In this document: positions 1-12,172 of the stretch, in pieces
Layout of the letters: the number at the start of each line of letters is the position of its first letter
How positions within the stretch are numbered: position 1 is the stretch's first letter
Origin: Nissolia schottii
Taxonomy: Eukaryota; Streptophyta; Magnoliopsida; Fabales; Fabaceae
Length of the DNA stretch: 64,000 nucleotides
Direction: 5' to 3'
NCBI GenBank assembly: GCA_003254905.1
Contig: QANU01020341.1
Location: 84,635-148,634, forward strand
The notes under the pieces: model-generated
Told to the model about the DNA's origin: nothing
What the model saw: the letters and a program-made list of their open reading frames with translations, nothing else
Database searches by the model: none
Translations under genes and position numbers: made by a program

Positions 1-59
1 CACAAATTGAGGACTGGTTGGTGATTAAATTGTTTATAACTTGATTTGATTTGATGCAG

Positions 60-413
60 TGAGGTTTTGAATCGGAATTGGAATGATACAGATGTGTCAA
101 TTCTTCCAATTTACAGAGAGTTGATGGCTCATGGAATAAGAGTTTGGGTGTTCAGGTACATAATTTCCTTGTCCTCTGTATAATTTACTTCAATATTTCA
201 AGAAAATGATCTAACCAGAAATTATATATATCTATATATATATATATATATTAGTTAAATACTTTGATTAATGGCTTAATTTACTATTTAATTTATGTTT
301 GATGTAGTGGAGATGTAGATTCAGTGGTGCCGGTTACAGCAACTAGATATGCACTTGCACAGCTTAAGTTGAAAACTAAAATATCATGGTACCCTTGGTA
401 TGTCAAAAATCAG
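60..413 (+). CDS. Serine carboxypeptidase-like protein, 3' part (partial)
   Basis: Two exons of a peptidase family S10 (SCPL) gene are visible: 60-155 and 308-413, joined by a GT/AG intron with the frame kept. The first reads [20 protein letters not shown] and continues to an IRVWVF stretch; the second opens with [20 protein letters not shown] and ends WYPWYVKNQ. The GDxDxxVPVTxTRY block is the conserved segment that carries the catalytic Asp of the Ser-Asp-His triad; the WYPWY stretch is typical of the plant carboxypeptidase II-like group. These enzymes are secretory or vacuolar and act as carboxypeptidases or acyltransferases. Bases 1-59 are intron; the start of the gene lies outside the window. 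A good donor (GTGAGT) follows at 414, so a last exon with the catalytic His is expected, but none is seen before the gap at 1260 or just after it. It is either in the gap or lost. Confidence 0.85.
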
Positions 414-1259
414 GTGAGTGCAAAAAATTGTTCTTTGTTCTTCCATGTATGCACGTTGTAATAATTTGTTTTATATCACGAACTTCATTGATATTAGCTA
501 TCTTGTGTTAACAGAAGAGCTACTCTGAGTCTCCAATGGGCTATTAAGATATATAATTTAACAAAATTTGTTAGAATCAATTATCTTTATAGGAATAGCT
601 AGCTATATTATCTGCATGTTTAGTTTTAAGAATTAATTCTGAGTCGCACCATTTTTTAATCATGCTAATGGAGAATCTCATTTTTTTTGGGACCAAAATC
701 AAATATTGGGACAAAATAATTCATCAAAACTTAAAAGTCTCTAGACATGTGATGACTTAGTCTCTCAGTGCTCAAAATATAGTAACATTTTGGTCGCTAA
801 ATCGTGCAAATTTGGGGACTACTATGAGAATTTTACTAGCTTATGATTTTTGAAGAATAAAATAACCTGATTATGATGTTTTTCAGAATTTTTTAAAAAA
901 CGTTGGATTTTTTTTTGAAACAGAGACAGAAAGTCTCGATTTTATGAAATTGGAACAAAAGGTACCGCTTTCATATTATTTTATTATTAAATTTATGAAA
1001 TCGATAATAACTTTACTAATTTGTGATTGAGCCAACTAAGAGGGCTTATTGAATGTTTAGAAACTATGTATAATTATGTGTCGTGTCTTATATTTTAAAG
1101 AGTTAAATTTTTATTCACTTTTATTCACTTACATTTTTATCCTATTAACCGATTAAATATTGTCACGTTAATATAAATAGTTGACTTTCTCTCTCATTCC
1201 TTCAAAAGTTATATATATTAAAAGATTTAATTGAATGACAATATAAAAAACTTTATATA
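414..1259. other. Probable last intron of the carboxypeptidase gene; no exon seen
   Basis: AT-rich sequence after a splice donor at 414. I see no exon with the expected GGW or catalytic-His (GAGHEVP-like) block, and no RNA gene. It ends in an AT dinucleotide run at the assembly gap. Confidence 0.5.
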
Positions 1260-1746
1260 NNNNNNNNNNNNNNNNNNNNNNNNNNNNNNNNNNNNNNNNN
1301 NNNNNNNNNNNNNNNNNNNNNNNNNNNNNNNNNNNNNNNNNNNNNNNNNNNNNNNNNNNNNNNNNNNNNNNNNNNNNNNNNNNNNNNNNNNNNNNNNNNN
1401 NNNNNNNNNNNNNNNNNNNNNNNNNNNNNNNNNNNNNNNNNNNNNNNNNNNNNNNNNNNNNNNNNNNNNNNNNNNNNNNNNNNNNNNNNNNNNNNNNNNN
1501 NNNNNNNNNNNNNNNNNNNNNNNNNNNNNNNNNNNNNNNNNNNNNNNNNNNNNNNNNNNNNNNNNNNNNNNNNNNNNNNNNNNNNNNNNNNNNNNNNNNN
1601 NNNNNNNNNNNNNNNNNNNNNNNNNNNNNNNNNNNNNNNNNNNNNNNNNNNNNNNNNNNNNNNNNNNNNNNNNNNNNNNNNNNNNNNNNNNNNNNNNNNN
1701 NNNNNNNNNNNNNNNNNNNNNNNNNNNNNNNNNNNNNNNNNNNNNN
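1260..1746. other. Assembly gap (487 N)
   Basis: A run of N. Both borders are TA dinucleotide repeats, so the gap probably reflects a collapsed or unreadable AT microsatellite. Open frames running through it are artefacts. Confidence 0.98.
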
Positions 1747-2439
1747 TATATATATATATATATATCGTAAGTAGTAATTGACGTATACTCTTATTAAGTT
1801 TATAATATGAAAGTGACTGCACTAATTAGCCCTTCAAGTTTTTAATTAAAGGCACCCACATTGTTGCCTTTACCAAAAAACAAAGTCCCTGATTGAGTTT
1901 TAGATGTTTCAATTTATTTTTAAATATTTTAAATGTTATCTTTGCTAGCTATCAACATTATAGGCGGAAGGAGAGAATAACATTTAAAATATTTAAGGAC
2001 TATTTAAAAGCTTTTTTATTTGTTAAGAGACTAATTATAGACAATAGTACAAAATTTAAGGAGGCAGTCCCCGTATGAAAGAATATGCCCTTGATGATCC
2101 TCAGAATGATAGGTTAGCACATGTGCATATAGACAAACATGTAATCGTGTGTATTCAATTTTGGGTCCTTATTTTTAATTGGCAACTCATAATGCAATAT
2201 AGAGAGAGGTCTCGACTTGGCCCACCAAAGACGATAATTAGAAAAAGACCGAAACCCATTTTTGTCCCACTCTAATATGTGATGAGGTATTTGAATGTCC
2301 AACATTAGTTCATCATTACCGTGTAAAATGGAGGACATGTTAAGCTTTTAGTTAACTTACCGTTCTCTGATTTTAAAAAAATGCACATGTAATCAATTAA
2401 ATTGTTGAATTGCTTTTATTAACTTCATTTTAGAATCGT

Positions 2440-2478
<39 letters not shown>

Positions 2479-2829
2479 CTATAAAACATTACCTAATTTT
2501 CTAATTTGCATCAACACTATCAGACAGGAAATTCTATTGTTGGGAAAATCATTCTCTAGTAAAGGTAGACTCGACAAAACTAACTCAAAAACTTAACAGG
2601 TCACGTGTACATTTTCATCATGATTGGAATCGTCAAATTAAATGAGACTCAAACATGTATCACAATTTGTATGGTGAGAACATATGTTGGACTTTTTAAG
2701 TATTAAGGGGTTACTTTGCCCCCCCTTTCAAAATTGGAGAGATGAAAAATGGAGTTTCTGTCTTAGAAAATGGAGTTGTTTAACTTTATTAGTGAATAAA
2801 AAAAATAGAAATGATTCGTGTATATCCGA
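1747..2829. other. Gene-free AT-rich stretch
   Basis: No coding region, RNA gene or clear element is seen. It contains the TA run bordering the gap and an AT microsatellite at 2446-2477. Short open frames at 1893-2338 have no recognisable domains. Confidence 0.6.
2446..2477. repeat. (AT)n microsatellite
   Basis: About 16 uninterrupted AT units. Similar AT runs occur at 228-251 and 7957-7982. Confidence 0.95.
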
Positions 2830-3895
2830 TTTGTATTCACCTTTTCATACATCCTCTAATTATACGTAATTAATGATTAAGATACGTATTTTTTATGGTT
2901 TCTAAAATTATAAATAACACATCCTAAATCCCAAACTCGTTTCCGTCATTATTTTCCATCATTGTCATCCTCTTCTTCCTTTCATCCTCGTTGTATCACT
3001 TTTATCCTCGTCATCCTCTCATCCTTTCATCATTGTAATCCTTCTCATCTTAATCCTCCTATCATGTGAAAAATGATTAAAATGAAATTAAGATGATAAA
3101 ATGTTGGTTTTCTTTTAAAATGGATGAGGTCTACCTTTAACAATGGTAATTTACTTGTTACAGATGCTTTAATGGACAATTACTTGTGAAATGTGATACT
3201 TGTGAACATAAGCGTGTAATGTTTATGCATTCTACTACATAAAGTTTGTGCACAGATGCTTATAAAGTTTTTGTATCAAAGAGTCTAACGAATTCTGGAA
3301 TGTATAGCGAGTAATATTTATGCATTCTACTACATAAAGTTTGTGCACAAACGCTTATAAAGTTTGTGCATCAAAGAGTCTAACAAATTCTGGAATGAAT
3401 AGTCCATATAAAGGTTTGTGAACATAAACGAATAATGTTTGTGCATTCTACTACATAAAGTTTGTGCACAAATGCTTATAAAGTTTGTACATCAAAGAGT
3501 CTAATGAATTCTGGAATATATGGTCCATGTAAATGTTTGTTAACATAAGCGAGTAATGTTTGTGCATTCTACTACGTAAAGTTTGTGCACAAATACTTAT
3601 AAAGTTGGTGCATCCAAGAGTCTAATGAATTTTGGAATATATGATCCATGTAAAGGTTTGTTAACATAAGCGAGTAATATTTGTGCATTCTACTACATAA
3701 AGTTTGTGCACAAATACTTATAAAGTTTGTGGACGCGAATGAAAACTGAGAAATGCGAATCATGTGTGCACGCACGTTTAAGTGCGGAGTGGGGATCCAT
3801 GTGTGAGTGGCTATTCGTAGTGGGCCCAAACGTATTTAATATGAAGTGGATGTATGGGAGATAAAAATATGGTGTACATGTAGCCCTACTGCAAA
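2830..3895 (+). mobile_element. Dispersed element with internal ~121-bp tandem array, copy 1
   Basis: This stretch and 29940-31225 are alike from end to end in the same orientation: a similar left part (TCTAATTATACGTA, then a CATCCTC-rich pyrimidine stretch, then TTTAACAATGG), a central tandem array, and a similar right part (GACGCGAATGAAA, then CAAACGTATTTAATA and GAAGTG). The array here spans about 3195-3735. The anchor AAAGTTTGTGCAC recurs near 3241, 3337, 3457, 3578 and 3699, giving units of about 120-121 bp and one shortened unit. No transposase is visible, so it is presumably non-autonomous. Weak inverted similarity of the two ends (a TGTACACC-like motif) hints at terminal inverted repeats, but boundaries are approximate and no family can be assigned. 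Confidence 0.75.
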
Positions 3896-6019
3896 AAAAG
3901 TGTTAACCTGATCCAACCTACTTGAGCTACTGAATTAATCAGAGTAAGTAAAAAAACCCTAAAATGAAAATAAATTAATTACTATCTTTTATCATGGTCA
4001 CATCTCATAAAAAGAGACCTAATCCTAAACCAAGCACTGAGTGATCTGAGATCTCAAACTCAAATATGAAAAAACACAACACAATAGTGTCTCCCCCATA
4101 TAACCTAACAAGAAATCATCCCTAGAGAGAACTAAACTGGCACGAGACTCGTGACGGTGGAGGGCAAGCAACAGAGGGGACACATCGACGACTAAGGGTA
4201 AAACGAGGTGAAGGTGGTGGGAATGGGCGGCAAGGCAACTGCAGAAAAAGGAATGGAAGGGGTGAGACTTTGGTTTAGGGTTCTTTGTTTTAATTTGAAA
4301 GTGTTTAAAGTGATTTAGGGTTGTAGATTTTGTATGAGACATAATGTTAACAACTAACGTATTGATTTAGTGAGCTTAGCCGGATTGGCTCACCAATTAT
4401 GACCGATATTGACAACTCATCCGAGTAGAGAGTATATGAACAAAATAATCATTTTCCCGATATTGTGGGATCCTTCCCCCCCTAAGGTTTGAATAATTTC
4501 TCTCGTGGATTGATCAATTCGTATGCGTTTTCACTAAATTAATTATTAGCATACAACTAATTATGGTTGGTGTTAGGCAAGTAAACGTACAATATAGTGC
4601 CACACTACGTTTGTCACAAGGGATTAGGAGGACTACTTGATCTTTTTTTTTAGTAGTAGCTTGATTATAAGGAATATATACAACATAAAATATATAAGCT
4701 AAAACTATAGTTGGATCATCTTTCGAATTCTACTATGTATTGTAAGGAAAATGTCTCATTCTCAAGGATCTAGAACGGCGGCGTATTGATGTGCTTTCAA
4801 AGTTATTGACTTATTGTTTGTTATTTATTTTATTTTTATTTTTTTATGACGTGAAGTTTGTATTAATAAAGTATAAATGAGTGAACCAACATGAGATTAA
4901 TCAAAGTCGCAAATACCTTGACTTCTTAACTAAATGTCTCAGATTTGAGTTCTAGGGATGAAAAAAATTATTGTTAAGAGACCTTTGCCTCAGTCAAGGG
5001 ACCAGGATGCTAGTTATTCAATCTGGAAAAAAAAAAAAGTTAATGAGTGATTGCACATTAATTATAACAATCATATATACGAACCCTAACATTAGATGAT
5101 GCACAAGTCCTACAATCAAAGACACTACAATCATGCACATCGACCCTAACTACTTAGCATTGTGATTTTTAACTAAATGATGTGGAGCAGTTTGCAGGAG
5201 ATCTTACCTGTTTATTCTCTTTTAACTTATTAGATTGCACAGGACATTATCCTCAACTAAACTATACTGCAAACGGACTTCTTGTTATGTCATATGTCCT
5301 TTGTTGAACTTATTTTCATATTTGGTTCTCCATTCGACTCAATCCCTTATTATGCGAATATGGCCCAAGATAGACTATGTTTGACCGAACCAAACCACAC
5401 TGATTAACTTTTTAACCAAGCTAATTTTTTAAGCCCTAACTAGTTTGGAGATGACCCAGCTAATGATCGGACCAAATCGGGTCAACTTGCCGACTTTGAT
5501 ACCACTTTTAAGAATTTGTACACTATATAAAATAAAGTCATACATTTTCTAAGTAAAAAATAACATTGTACATATATTTTATGGTACATGTTTTAAAGGA
5601 AATTATATTAATATAAAAATAACATTATGTTATGTGCTAGTTGGAGTAAAAAAATTTATAATTTATCACTAATCATTTAAAAAAGTATACAATTTAGATA
5701 ATTATTTGACTTCGGCCCAGGCCAGGTCAGCCTAGGGTATGGCTTGAACCTAGCCCGAAAACTACGTCGGCCAAATTTTATAATCTAAATTTAGATTAAA
5801 AAAAAATAAGTTTTAGGTCAAGTCAGGTGATTGGATCAAGTCCTAAACACTCCAAATTAATTTTATGGAAATTTCTCCTTCAATTTTTATTTTGCATGGG
5901 CCACCTAAAATTATTTAAGCTATAATACCATACCATGCATGTTAAAATTGAATGAGTTTAATTCAATTTCAAAAGCTAACTTAAATGAGACAGAGGATGT
6001 CAAAACACCTGCAATTGGC
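3896..6019. other. Gene-free stretch
   Basis: No gene is recognised. A 105-codon minus-strand open frame (4025-4342) is low-complexity and unconvincing. 4890-5010 looks like an eroded repeat. The segment about 5330-5880 has GGCCCAGGCC and TAGCCCG-type phrases seen in old hAT-like elements, but I could not find ends. Confidence 0.5.
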
Positions 6020-7070
6020 ATGATCCATCAATTTAGTCCCCGAACTTTTAAAATAGAACATTTAGTCCCTGAAGTTGACAAACATCCATCAATTTGGTAT
6101 CTGCCGTTAAGTGGCCATCCAAAGCCACTAACGACTACTGATGTGACACTTTAAGTACCATGTGGCATGTCTCCGTGAATGCTCACGTGACATGTTATCG
6201 AAAAACGTCATATTAGTCTTTAGTTTTTTTAAAATTTGTCAATTCATTCTCTGAATTTTTTTAAATCCATCAATTTGGTCCATAAGTTTTTCAAAATTCA
6301 TCAAATTAGTCACTGTCCTGAATTAACTTCATATCCCACGGATTACAACTCTAACTAATCTAATTAATTTCTAATCACCTAATTAATACTAATTAAAACC
6401 CATAATTAAAATACTCAAGTAAAAAAATAATCATTCGTCACATTCGGCCAAAATATTATTTCGCTAATGGTGATTTATGTAATTTACCCTATTTTCTATT
6501 GCGGATTATTCAATGTGAGACATAAATTAAAGTGCATAATAGAAAATATTGTATATAAAGCATAAAACAAAAGCAATGAGCAAAATTGGAGAAATAATAA
6601 TTTGAATATTGATTAATTTAATTTGTTAATTGGGTATGCTAATTGTTATTAATTAATTAATTAGTATTTAATTAGGTGATTTAGATTAGTTAGAGTTTTG
6701 AGATATGAGGTTAATTTAGGACAATGACTAATTTGAAATAATTTGAATATCTTAAGGACGAAATTGATGGGTTTTGAAAAATTTAGGGACCAAATTAACG
6801 AATTTCGAAGAACTCTTGAGGATGAAAATGATAATTTTTAAAAAATTCAAAGGCTAAATTGACGAATTTTAAAAAAAATTAAGGACTAATATAGTGTTTG
6901 TGGATAACATACCACGTAAACATCCATGTGATCATATCATGTGACACGTTAACGGATGTTAGTGGCCTTGGATGGCCACTTAACCATAATGATTGAATTG
7001 ATGGATGTTTGTCAGTGGTCAATGACTAAATATCCTATTTTAAAAGCTTGGATACCAAATTGATGTGATT
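6020..7070. mobile_element. Foldback element with ~400-bp inverted arms
   Basis: The left arm (about 6020-6425) and right arm (about 6640-7070) are long inverted repeats of each other. The pair TTAAGTGGCCATCCAA (left) and TTGGATGGCCACTTAA (right) is an exact match, as are ACAAACATCCATCAATT and its complement. Arms also share phrases of the ATTTAGTCCCTGAA kind, common in legume TIR elements. The ~200 bp between the arms is AT-rich and non-coding. No protein is encoded, so mobility would need a transposase from elsewhere. Exact ends and target duplication were not resolved; a Mutator-like foldback element is the likeliest class. Confidence 0.8.
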
Positions 7071-9300
7071 TACGCTTAGTCTAACCTCGTACAGTTTCCT
7101 TAATTTGTTTCGTGTTCCACGAAGGTGAAGTGCAATCCAGCAACCCCAACACCATAATTTAGTTGTTAGGACTTCAAATCACACCTTCGCTCTTCACACG
7201 ATTAACGGAAAACACAGTGGGGATTCAAAGAAAAGTAGAGAAAGACATGATTTTGACAAAAGGACCCTATGTAATTTAATTTTGTGAGTCACGTACCGTT
7301 TATTAGATTAAATAAAAAAATAGGATATGGTATCTTCGATCTTATGTACTTGTTTATTATTAAAGTTATGCCGCCCAATTTGATTCACAGTTAGTGCTAT
7401 ATATAATATAACCAAGAAAAATAAAAACTAGAAAAATCTCTTTCTAATTGAGTGAAAGCATTATTTAAATAACTTATCATTTTTAAAATATAACAGCGCT
7501 GACAAAAAAAAAGTATAATATTTTTGTGCAGGTATATGGTATTTGTGTTGATAATGATCAATCCGTGAGATTATAAGTACTTTTCTCATGTTAAAAAAAA
7601 TCCAAATTAAGGGGGGAAAAAAAGATGGTCTACAAATCTTAATTACCAAACGTTGCCAGCAATGAAGGAAGAAAAACTCCCCTCAACAGGTCTGCAACAA
7701 TTCAAGGAAAAGGGTTTGGAAGTCAAAAGCAAAACAGTAGTGTTGGAAGAGACTTATGCACAAGTCTACGTACTCAACTTGGATGCAATAATTAAAAAAA
7801 AAAAACATATTAATACCGATACATCATAGTCTCATAGATGTATTTGTAAACATAATTTTATTCAATAAAATAAATAATGTACTAATAACTTATTTAGTTG
7901 ATATACAATCCACTCAAACACATTATTTAAGAAGTTTTAAGATATTACCAATGTAAAAATATATATATATATATATATATATACACGTTCAAGCTTTATG
8001 CGTGTAATTTAGTAGATTTTAGTATAATTAATTGCCTAAAAAATAATATAAAATAGTATAATATTTGTTAAATATATATCAAAAATTAATTTCTTATATT
8101 TATTAACAGTGGTGTTGGCCTAAAAAATAAGAATTCTTGAATTTATATTAATATTTCTGATTTCACTTTGCTTACCTAAGTGCTTATCTAAGAAAACGGG
8201 ATATTAGACTGTATCCACAAGGCAACAATACCAACATTCCTTATTTTCTTCCTTCTCTCTCTCTCACAAAGTTTTCATCATGTGAGTATTTATGAGGGTT
8301 GTTATCTTTTCTTTATAGCTCTACTATTTTTTATTATTATTTAGGATTTTTTTTTAATCTCTTTAGGACATATCGCACTTTTATTTTCTTTGTGATTGTA
8401 TAGGTCTCTTGTGGTAAATGTTTCAATAGAATCTTATAAATAACAAAAATATCTAAATTTAAAAATGTAATATATTTTTTAAATAAATTTTTTTTTTGCA
8501 TTGGTCTTAAGTATGAAAGACTTTTCTTTTTCATTATATTGATATTCATACTCCACTAATTCTTTTGACATAATTCTTTTTTCTACTCAAGACTAGAACT
8601 TGAAACCTTTAGTCAAGAAATGAATTTGTCTACCATTCAATTAAATATAAAAGACATTAAATGTGCATTACAAAAACATATGTAAGATTAAAAAAATATT
8701 TTATTAACGAGTATCCTAAGAATATTTGTTAATAATTAATAGAAAAATTTTACTATTTTTAAGCATTCAATACATTAAAAACATCAAAAGTTTATTATTT
8801 CAATAAAATGTTTTTATTTTAGACTTTTTAATAAGTGTGTTTAAACCACTTGTTAACTTTCTCTTAAAATAATACAAAGATAAAAACTATAAAAAAAAAG
8901 TCACAAAAACAAACAAAAAGGACTAGTACGAAAAATTTTCAATTTATTTTTGTTATAAGTGTCTTAAAAATATTTATTAAAAAATTTTAAAAAAATTATT
9001 AAAAATACAATTTTTTTTAGCAAGTTGCAGCCAGACAACAAGGGTGAGATTGGTCATCGACATTGCAGCCACACCCCATAATTTATTACGTATTTATTTA
9101 TATTTTTTTATTTTCCTTCTGCTAGTATTTAGTCTAAGTTGTTCGATCTTGGTTTGGGATTCAGAGTTAAAGCTCCCAAAAAGCTGGGTTTTTTTTTCCT
9201 TTCTCTCTTCACAACAACAACACAACTTAGTCTGCAGTTATAAAAAAAGTCAAATATACCGTACAGTGTTCTATGCTTTTTCTCTGTACTTCTGTTTTTC
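7071..9300. other. Gene-free AT-rich stretch upstream of EXO70
   Basis: Contains an AT microsatellite at 7957-7982 and homopolymer-rich sequence. No gene or complete element is seen. The last ~250 bp hold the presumed EXO70 promoter and first transcribed bases (CT-rich and CAACAA-rich sequence around 9200-9300). Confidence 0.55.
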
Positions 9301-9750
9301 CTTGCAGATCTTGCTGAATACTCAAAAAGGCTTCACCATCTTCTTCTTCTGGGAAGGATGTTGAGGTAAGTTCATGTGCTCTCCCTCTTCTTGTTTATGA
9401 TACCCTTTTATTTTGTTGTTCGTGGTTTCATCTTGGGGTTGCAGCTTATGTGTTTGATTTTTGTTCTGAATGAGTTTTTGCTCTGCATCTTTCGATAAAA
9501 ATTGCATTTTTACTTGGTTTATGCAGGGGGGAAATTGAGTTTTCCTTCTTACCCATGTGGTCTTTTTGGGTTTGAGTTTGATTGGTGAGTCTGATAAGCT
9601 TGTGCTGGTGAATAATTCATAGTTCTGGGTGTGGGGTGGTTGGAAACTACCATTGATATTGAAGAGGTTTGGTGAAGGATCCTAGAGAAGTGGTATCTGA
9701 TTTTGGGGATATTGTTTGTTCCCTTTTGGAGTCTGGTAATTCATTCCCCT

Positions 9751-11769
9751 ATGGCATTTGAGGAGTCTGAGCCTGTGATTCCGGATCTAGAAAAAGAGGA
9801 GAACTTGATTGCGGCAGCAAGGCATATTGTGAAGGCATTAGGGTCAAATAAGAACCTCACAATTGATGCCAAGAAGATTCTGGCAGATCTTGGGAGCAAG
9901 TTGTCTTCCATGAGCATACCCAATGAGGAGGAGGAGGAGGAGCGAGGGGATGAGGATGCATATGTGGAGGAGGAAGAGGAGGAGGAGGAGGGTGGTGGTG
10001 CTATCGAGGATCGGTTTGATGTGATTGAGGAGAAAATTATGAGATGGGAGGAATATCAGTCCAAGATTTGGGATTCGGGGCCTGACGAAGCATCTGAGTA
10101 TCTGAATGCAGCCAATGAAGCCCGCCGGTTGATCGAGAAGTTGGAGAGTTTGAATTTGAATAAAGAGGATAAAGAGTATAAGCTCTTGCAGAGGGCTTAT
10201 AGTGTTCTTCAAACAGCTATGGCGCGGCTCGAAGAAGAGTTCAGTAACTTGCTTATCCAGAACAGGCAACCTTTTGAACCCGAATACGTGTCTTTTCGGT
10301 CCAGCGAAGAAGATCCTGTTGATGAGAACTCTTTTATCTCTTTAGGTGATGAATCGGTTGAGGAATCGCTTCAAAGAGATAGTGTCAGCAGGGCCTCAGA
10401 GGAGCATATCCTTGACTTAGTCCATCCAGCTGTGATCCCGGATCTCAGGTGTATTGCAAACTTGTTATTTGCTTCCAATTATGTCCAGGAATGTTCTCAT
10501 GCTTATACCATTGTCAGAAGGGATGCTTTAGATGAGTGCCTCTTCATTCTTGAAATGGAAAGGCTGAGCATTGAGGATGTCTTGAGGATGGAGTGGAATA
10601 CTTTGAATTCAAAAATCAAAAGATGGATTTGGGCCGTGAAAATCTTCGTTAGGGTGTATCTCATGAGCGAGAGGTGGCTCAGTGACCAGATTTTTGGGGA
10701 GGGTGAACCTGTCAGTGTAGCTTGTTTCGTCAATGCATCCAAGGCTTCGATATTGCAGCTCCTGAATTTTGGTGAAGCCATGTCTATTGGCCCTCATCAA
10801 CCCGAGAAATTGAGTCGCATTCTTGATATGTACGAGGTTCTGGCAGAGCTTATGCCTGACATTGATGCTTTGTATTCAGATGAGGTTGGTTCTTCTGTTA
10901 AGATTGAATGTCATGAGGTTCTGAAGAGATTAGGCGATTGTGTGAGGGCAACATTTCTTGAATTTGAAAATGCCATTGCATCAAATCCATCATCAACCCC
11001 TATGGTAGGCGGTGGCATACATCCTTTGACCAAATATGTCATGAATTATCTCAGGACTCTTGCCGACTACAGTGAAACACTTAATCTGCTTCTGAAGGAC
11101 CAAGAAGAAGATGATGCCATTTCGCTGTCACCTGACATGAGCCCAAGTACAGAAGAGGATAGCAAAAGCCCGGGATCTCCGAGTAGAGTTTCCTCAATGA
11201 TCCTCCACTTCCGGTCAGTTGCTTCGGTCTTGGAATGCAACCTTGAGGAAAAGTCCAAGTTATACAAAGAGGCTCCATTGCAGCACTTGTTCTTAATGAA
11301 CAACCTGCATTACATGGCTGAAAAGGTCAAGGGGACTGAACTTCGGCTTGTATATGGAGATGAATGGATACGAAAGCGCAACTGGAAGTTTCAGCAGCAT
11401 GCAATGCAGTATGTGAGAGCCAGTTGGAGTTCCATTCTCAACTTGCTTAAGGACGAGGGAATTCATGTTCCGGGTACGAATTCTATTTCGAAAAGTCTTC
11501 TTAAGGAGAGGCTTAGGTGCTTCTACCTTGGCTTTGAAGATGTTTACAGGGTCCAAACAGCTTGGCTTATCCCAGATGTTCAGCTTCGCGAAGACTTGCG
11601 GATTTCGACATCCCTCAAAGTAATCCAAGCTTATAGGACATTTGTTGGGAGGCATAGTAGCCACGTAAGTGACAAACTCATCAAATACACTGCTGATGAT
11701 TTAGAAAACTACCTTTTGGATTTTTTTGAGGGATCTCAAAAATCGTTGCAAAATCCCCATAGGAGGTGA
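9751..11769 (+). CDS. EXO70D: Exocyst subunit EXO70 family protein (EXO70D-like)
   Basis: A 672-residue protein in one exon. EXO70 is a subunit of the exocyst, which tethers secretory vesicles to the plasma membrane; plants have many copies, and those outside the A class are typically intronless, as here. The N-terminus (ENLIAAARHIVKALGSNKNL) is the family's first helix; an acidic Glu/Asp tract follows at about residues 58-86; then EEKIMRWEEYQSKIWDSGP and the long helical C-terminal domain with IPDLRCIANLLFASNY, DALDECLFILEMERLSIEDV, YVMNYLRTLADYSETLNLLL and ending DDLENYLLDFFEG. The start at 9751 is the first in-frame ATG (context CCCTATGGC); upstream in-frame codons are not ATG. A 5' UTR intron is likely at 9366-9526 (GAG|GTAAGT to ATGCAG). 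Family assignment is firm. The D subclass rests on remembered similarity of the N-terminal and WDSGPDEASEYLNAANEAR regions and is less certain. Confidence 0.95.
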   Translation: MAFEESEPVIPDLEKEENLIAAARHIVKALGSNKNLTIDAKKILADLGSKLSSMSIPNEEEEEERGDEDAYVEEEEEEEEGGGAIEDRFDVIEEKIMRWEEYQSKIWDSGPDEASEYLNAANEARRLIEKLESLNLNKEDKEYKLLQRAYSVLQTAMARLEEEFSNLLIQNRQPFEPEYVSFRSSEEDPVDENSFISLGDESVEESLQRDSVSRASEEHILDLVHPAVIPDLRCIANLLFASNYVQECSHAYTIVRRDALDECLFILEMERLSIEDVLRMEWNTLNSKIKRWIWAVKIFVRVYLMSERWLSDQIFGEGEPVSVACFVNASKASILQLLNFGEAMSIGPHQPEKLSRILDMYEVLAELMPDIDALYSDEVGSSVKIECHEVLKRLGDCVRATFLEFENAIASNPSSTPMVGGGIHPLTKYVMNYLRTLADYSETLNLLLKDQEEDDAISLSPDMSPSTEEDSKSPGSPSRVSSMILHFRSVASVLECNLEEKSKLYKEAPLQHLFLMNNLHYMAEKVKGTELRLVYGDEWIRKRNWKFQQHAMQYVRASWSSILNLLKDEGIHVPGTNSISKSLLKERLRCFYLGFEDVYRVQTAWLIPDVQLREDLRISTSLKVIQAYRTFVGRHSSHVSDKLIKYTADDLENYLLDFFEGSQKSLQNPHRR

Positions 11770-12029
11770 TAAGATAGGTTAGAATAATCTTGCTCTCTTA
11801 CTGAGGATTGTATGTATGTATTCACTAACAGGTTAGGGTCCATGCCTGAACCTTCTTCTTGTTCCACTTAGTGTGCATTATATGTATTCAATGATTTGAA
11901 GAATTTTTAGAGTTATGCTGCTTTTTTTGCAATGTATTCTTTAGATTGCTTAGATTTGATTTAAAATAGAAGTAATACCATACCATAATCTGTTAGCCTT
12001 TACCTTTGAGATGTTGTGTCTAAGGGGAG

Positions 12030-12172
12030 AGGATCCTCTCTAGTGGAAATTCATGTGCACATCTCCACTATTGATTAAGTTAAGAAGTTAAAAAAAAATC
12101 ATCAATAATGGAGATGTGAACATGCGAAGATCATGTGCAATTTCCATAAGAGAGAATCCTAAGACAAGCAAC
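12030..12172. mobile_element. MITE-like palindromic repeat
   Basis: Inverted arms of about 60 bp. CACATCTCCACTATTGATT on the left pairs with AATCATCAATAATGGAGATG on the right, and GAGAGGATCCTCTCTAGTGG with CCATAAGAGAGAATCCT. It is non-coding, with a small A-rich loop, about 260 bp after the EXO70 stop. Confidence 0.7.

Noticed and set aside
1231-1822. Open frames on both strands across the N gap
   Set aside because: They consist almost wholly of unknown residues.
3195-3735. CRISPR-like array
   Set aside because: Units are contiguous with no unique spacers, in a plant nuclear context.
4025-4342. 105-codon minus-strand frame
   Set aside because: Low-complexity His/Ser/Leu composition, no domain, no splice or promoter context.
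9703-9750. Sixteen-residue N-terminal extension of EXO70
   Set aside because: It would start at TTG; the first in-frame ATG with good context is 9751 and fits the family.
9844-10269. 141-codon frame antisense to EXO70
   Set aside because: Leu/Ile-rich shadow of the Glu-rich sense tract.
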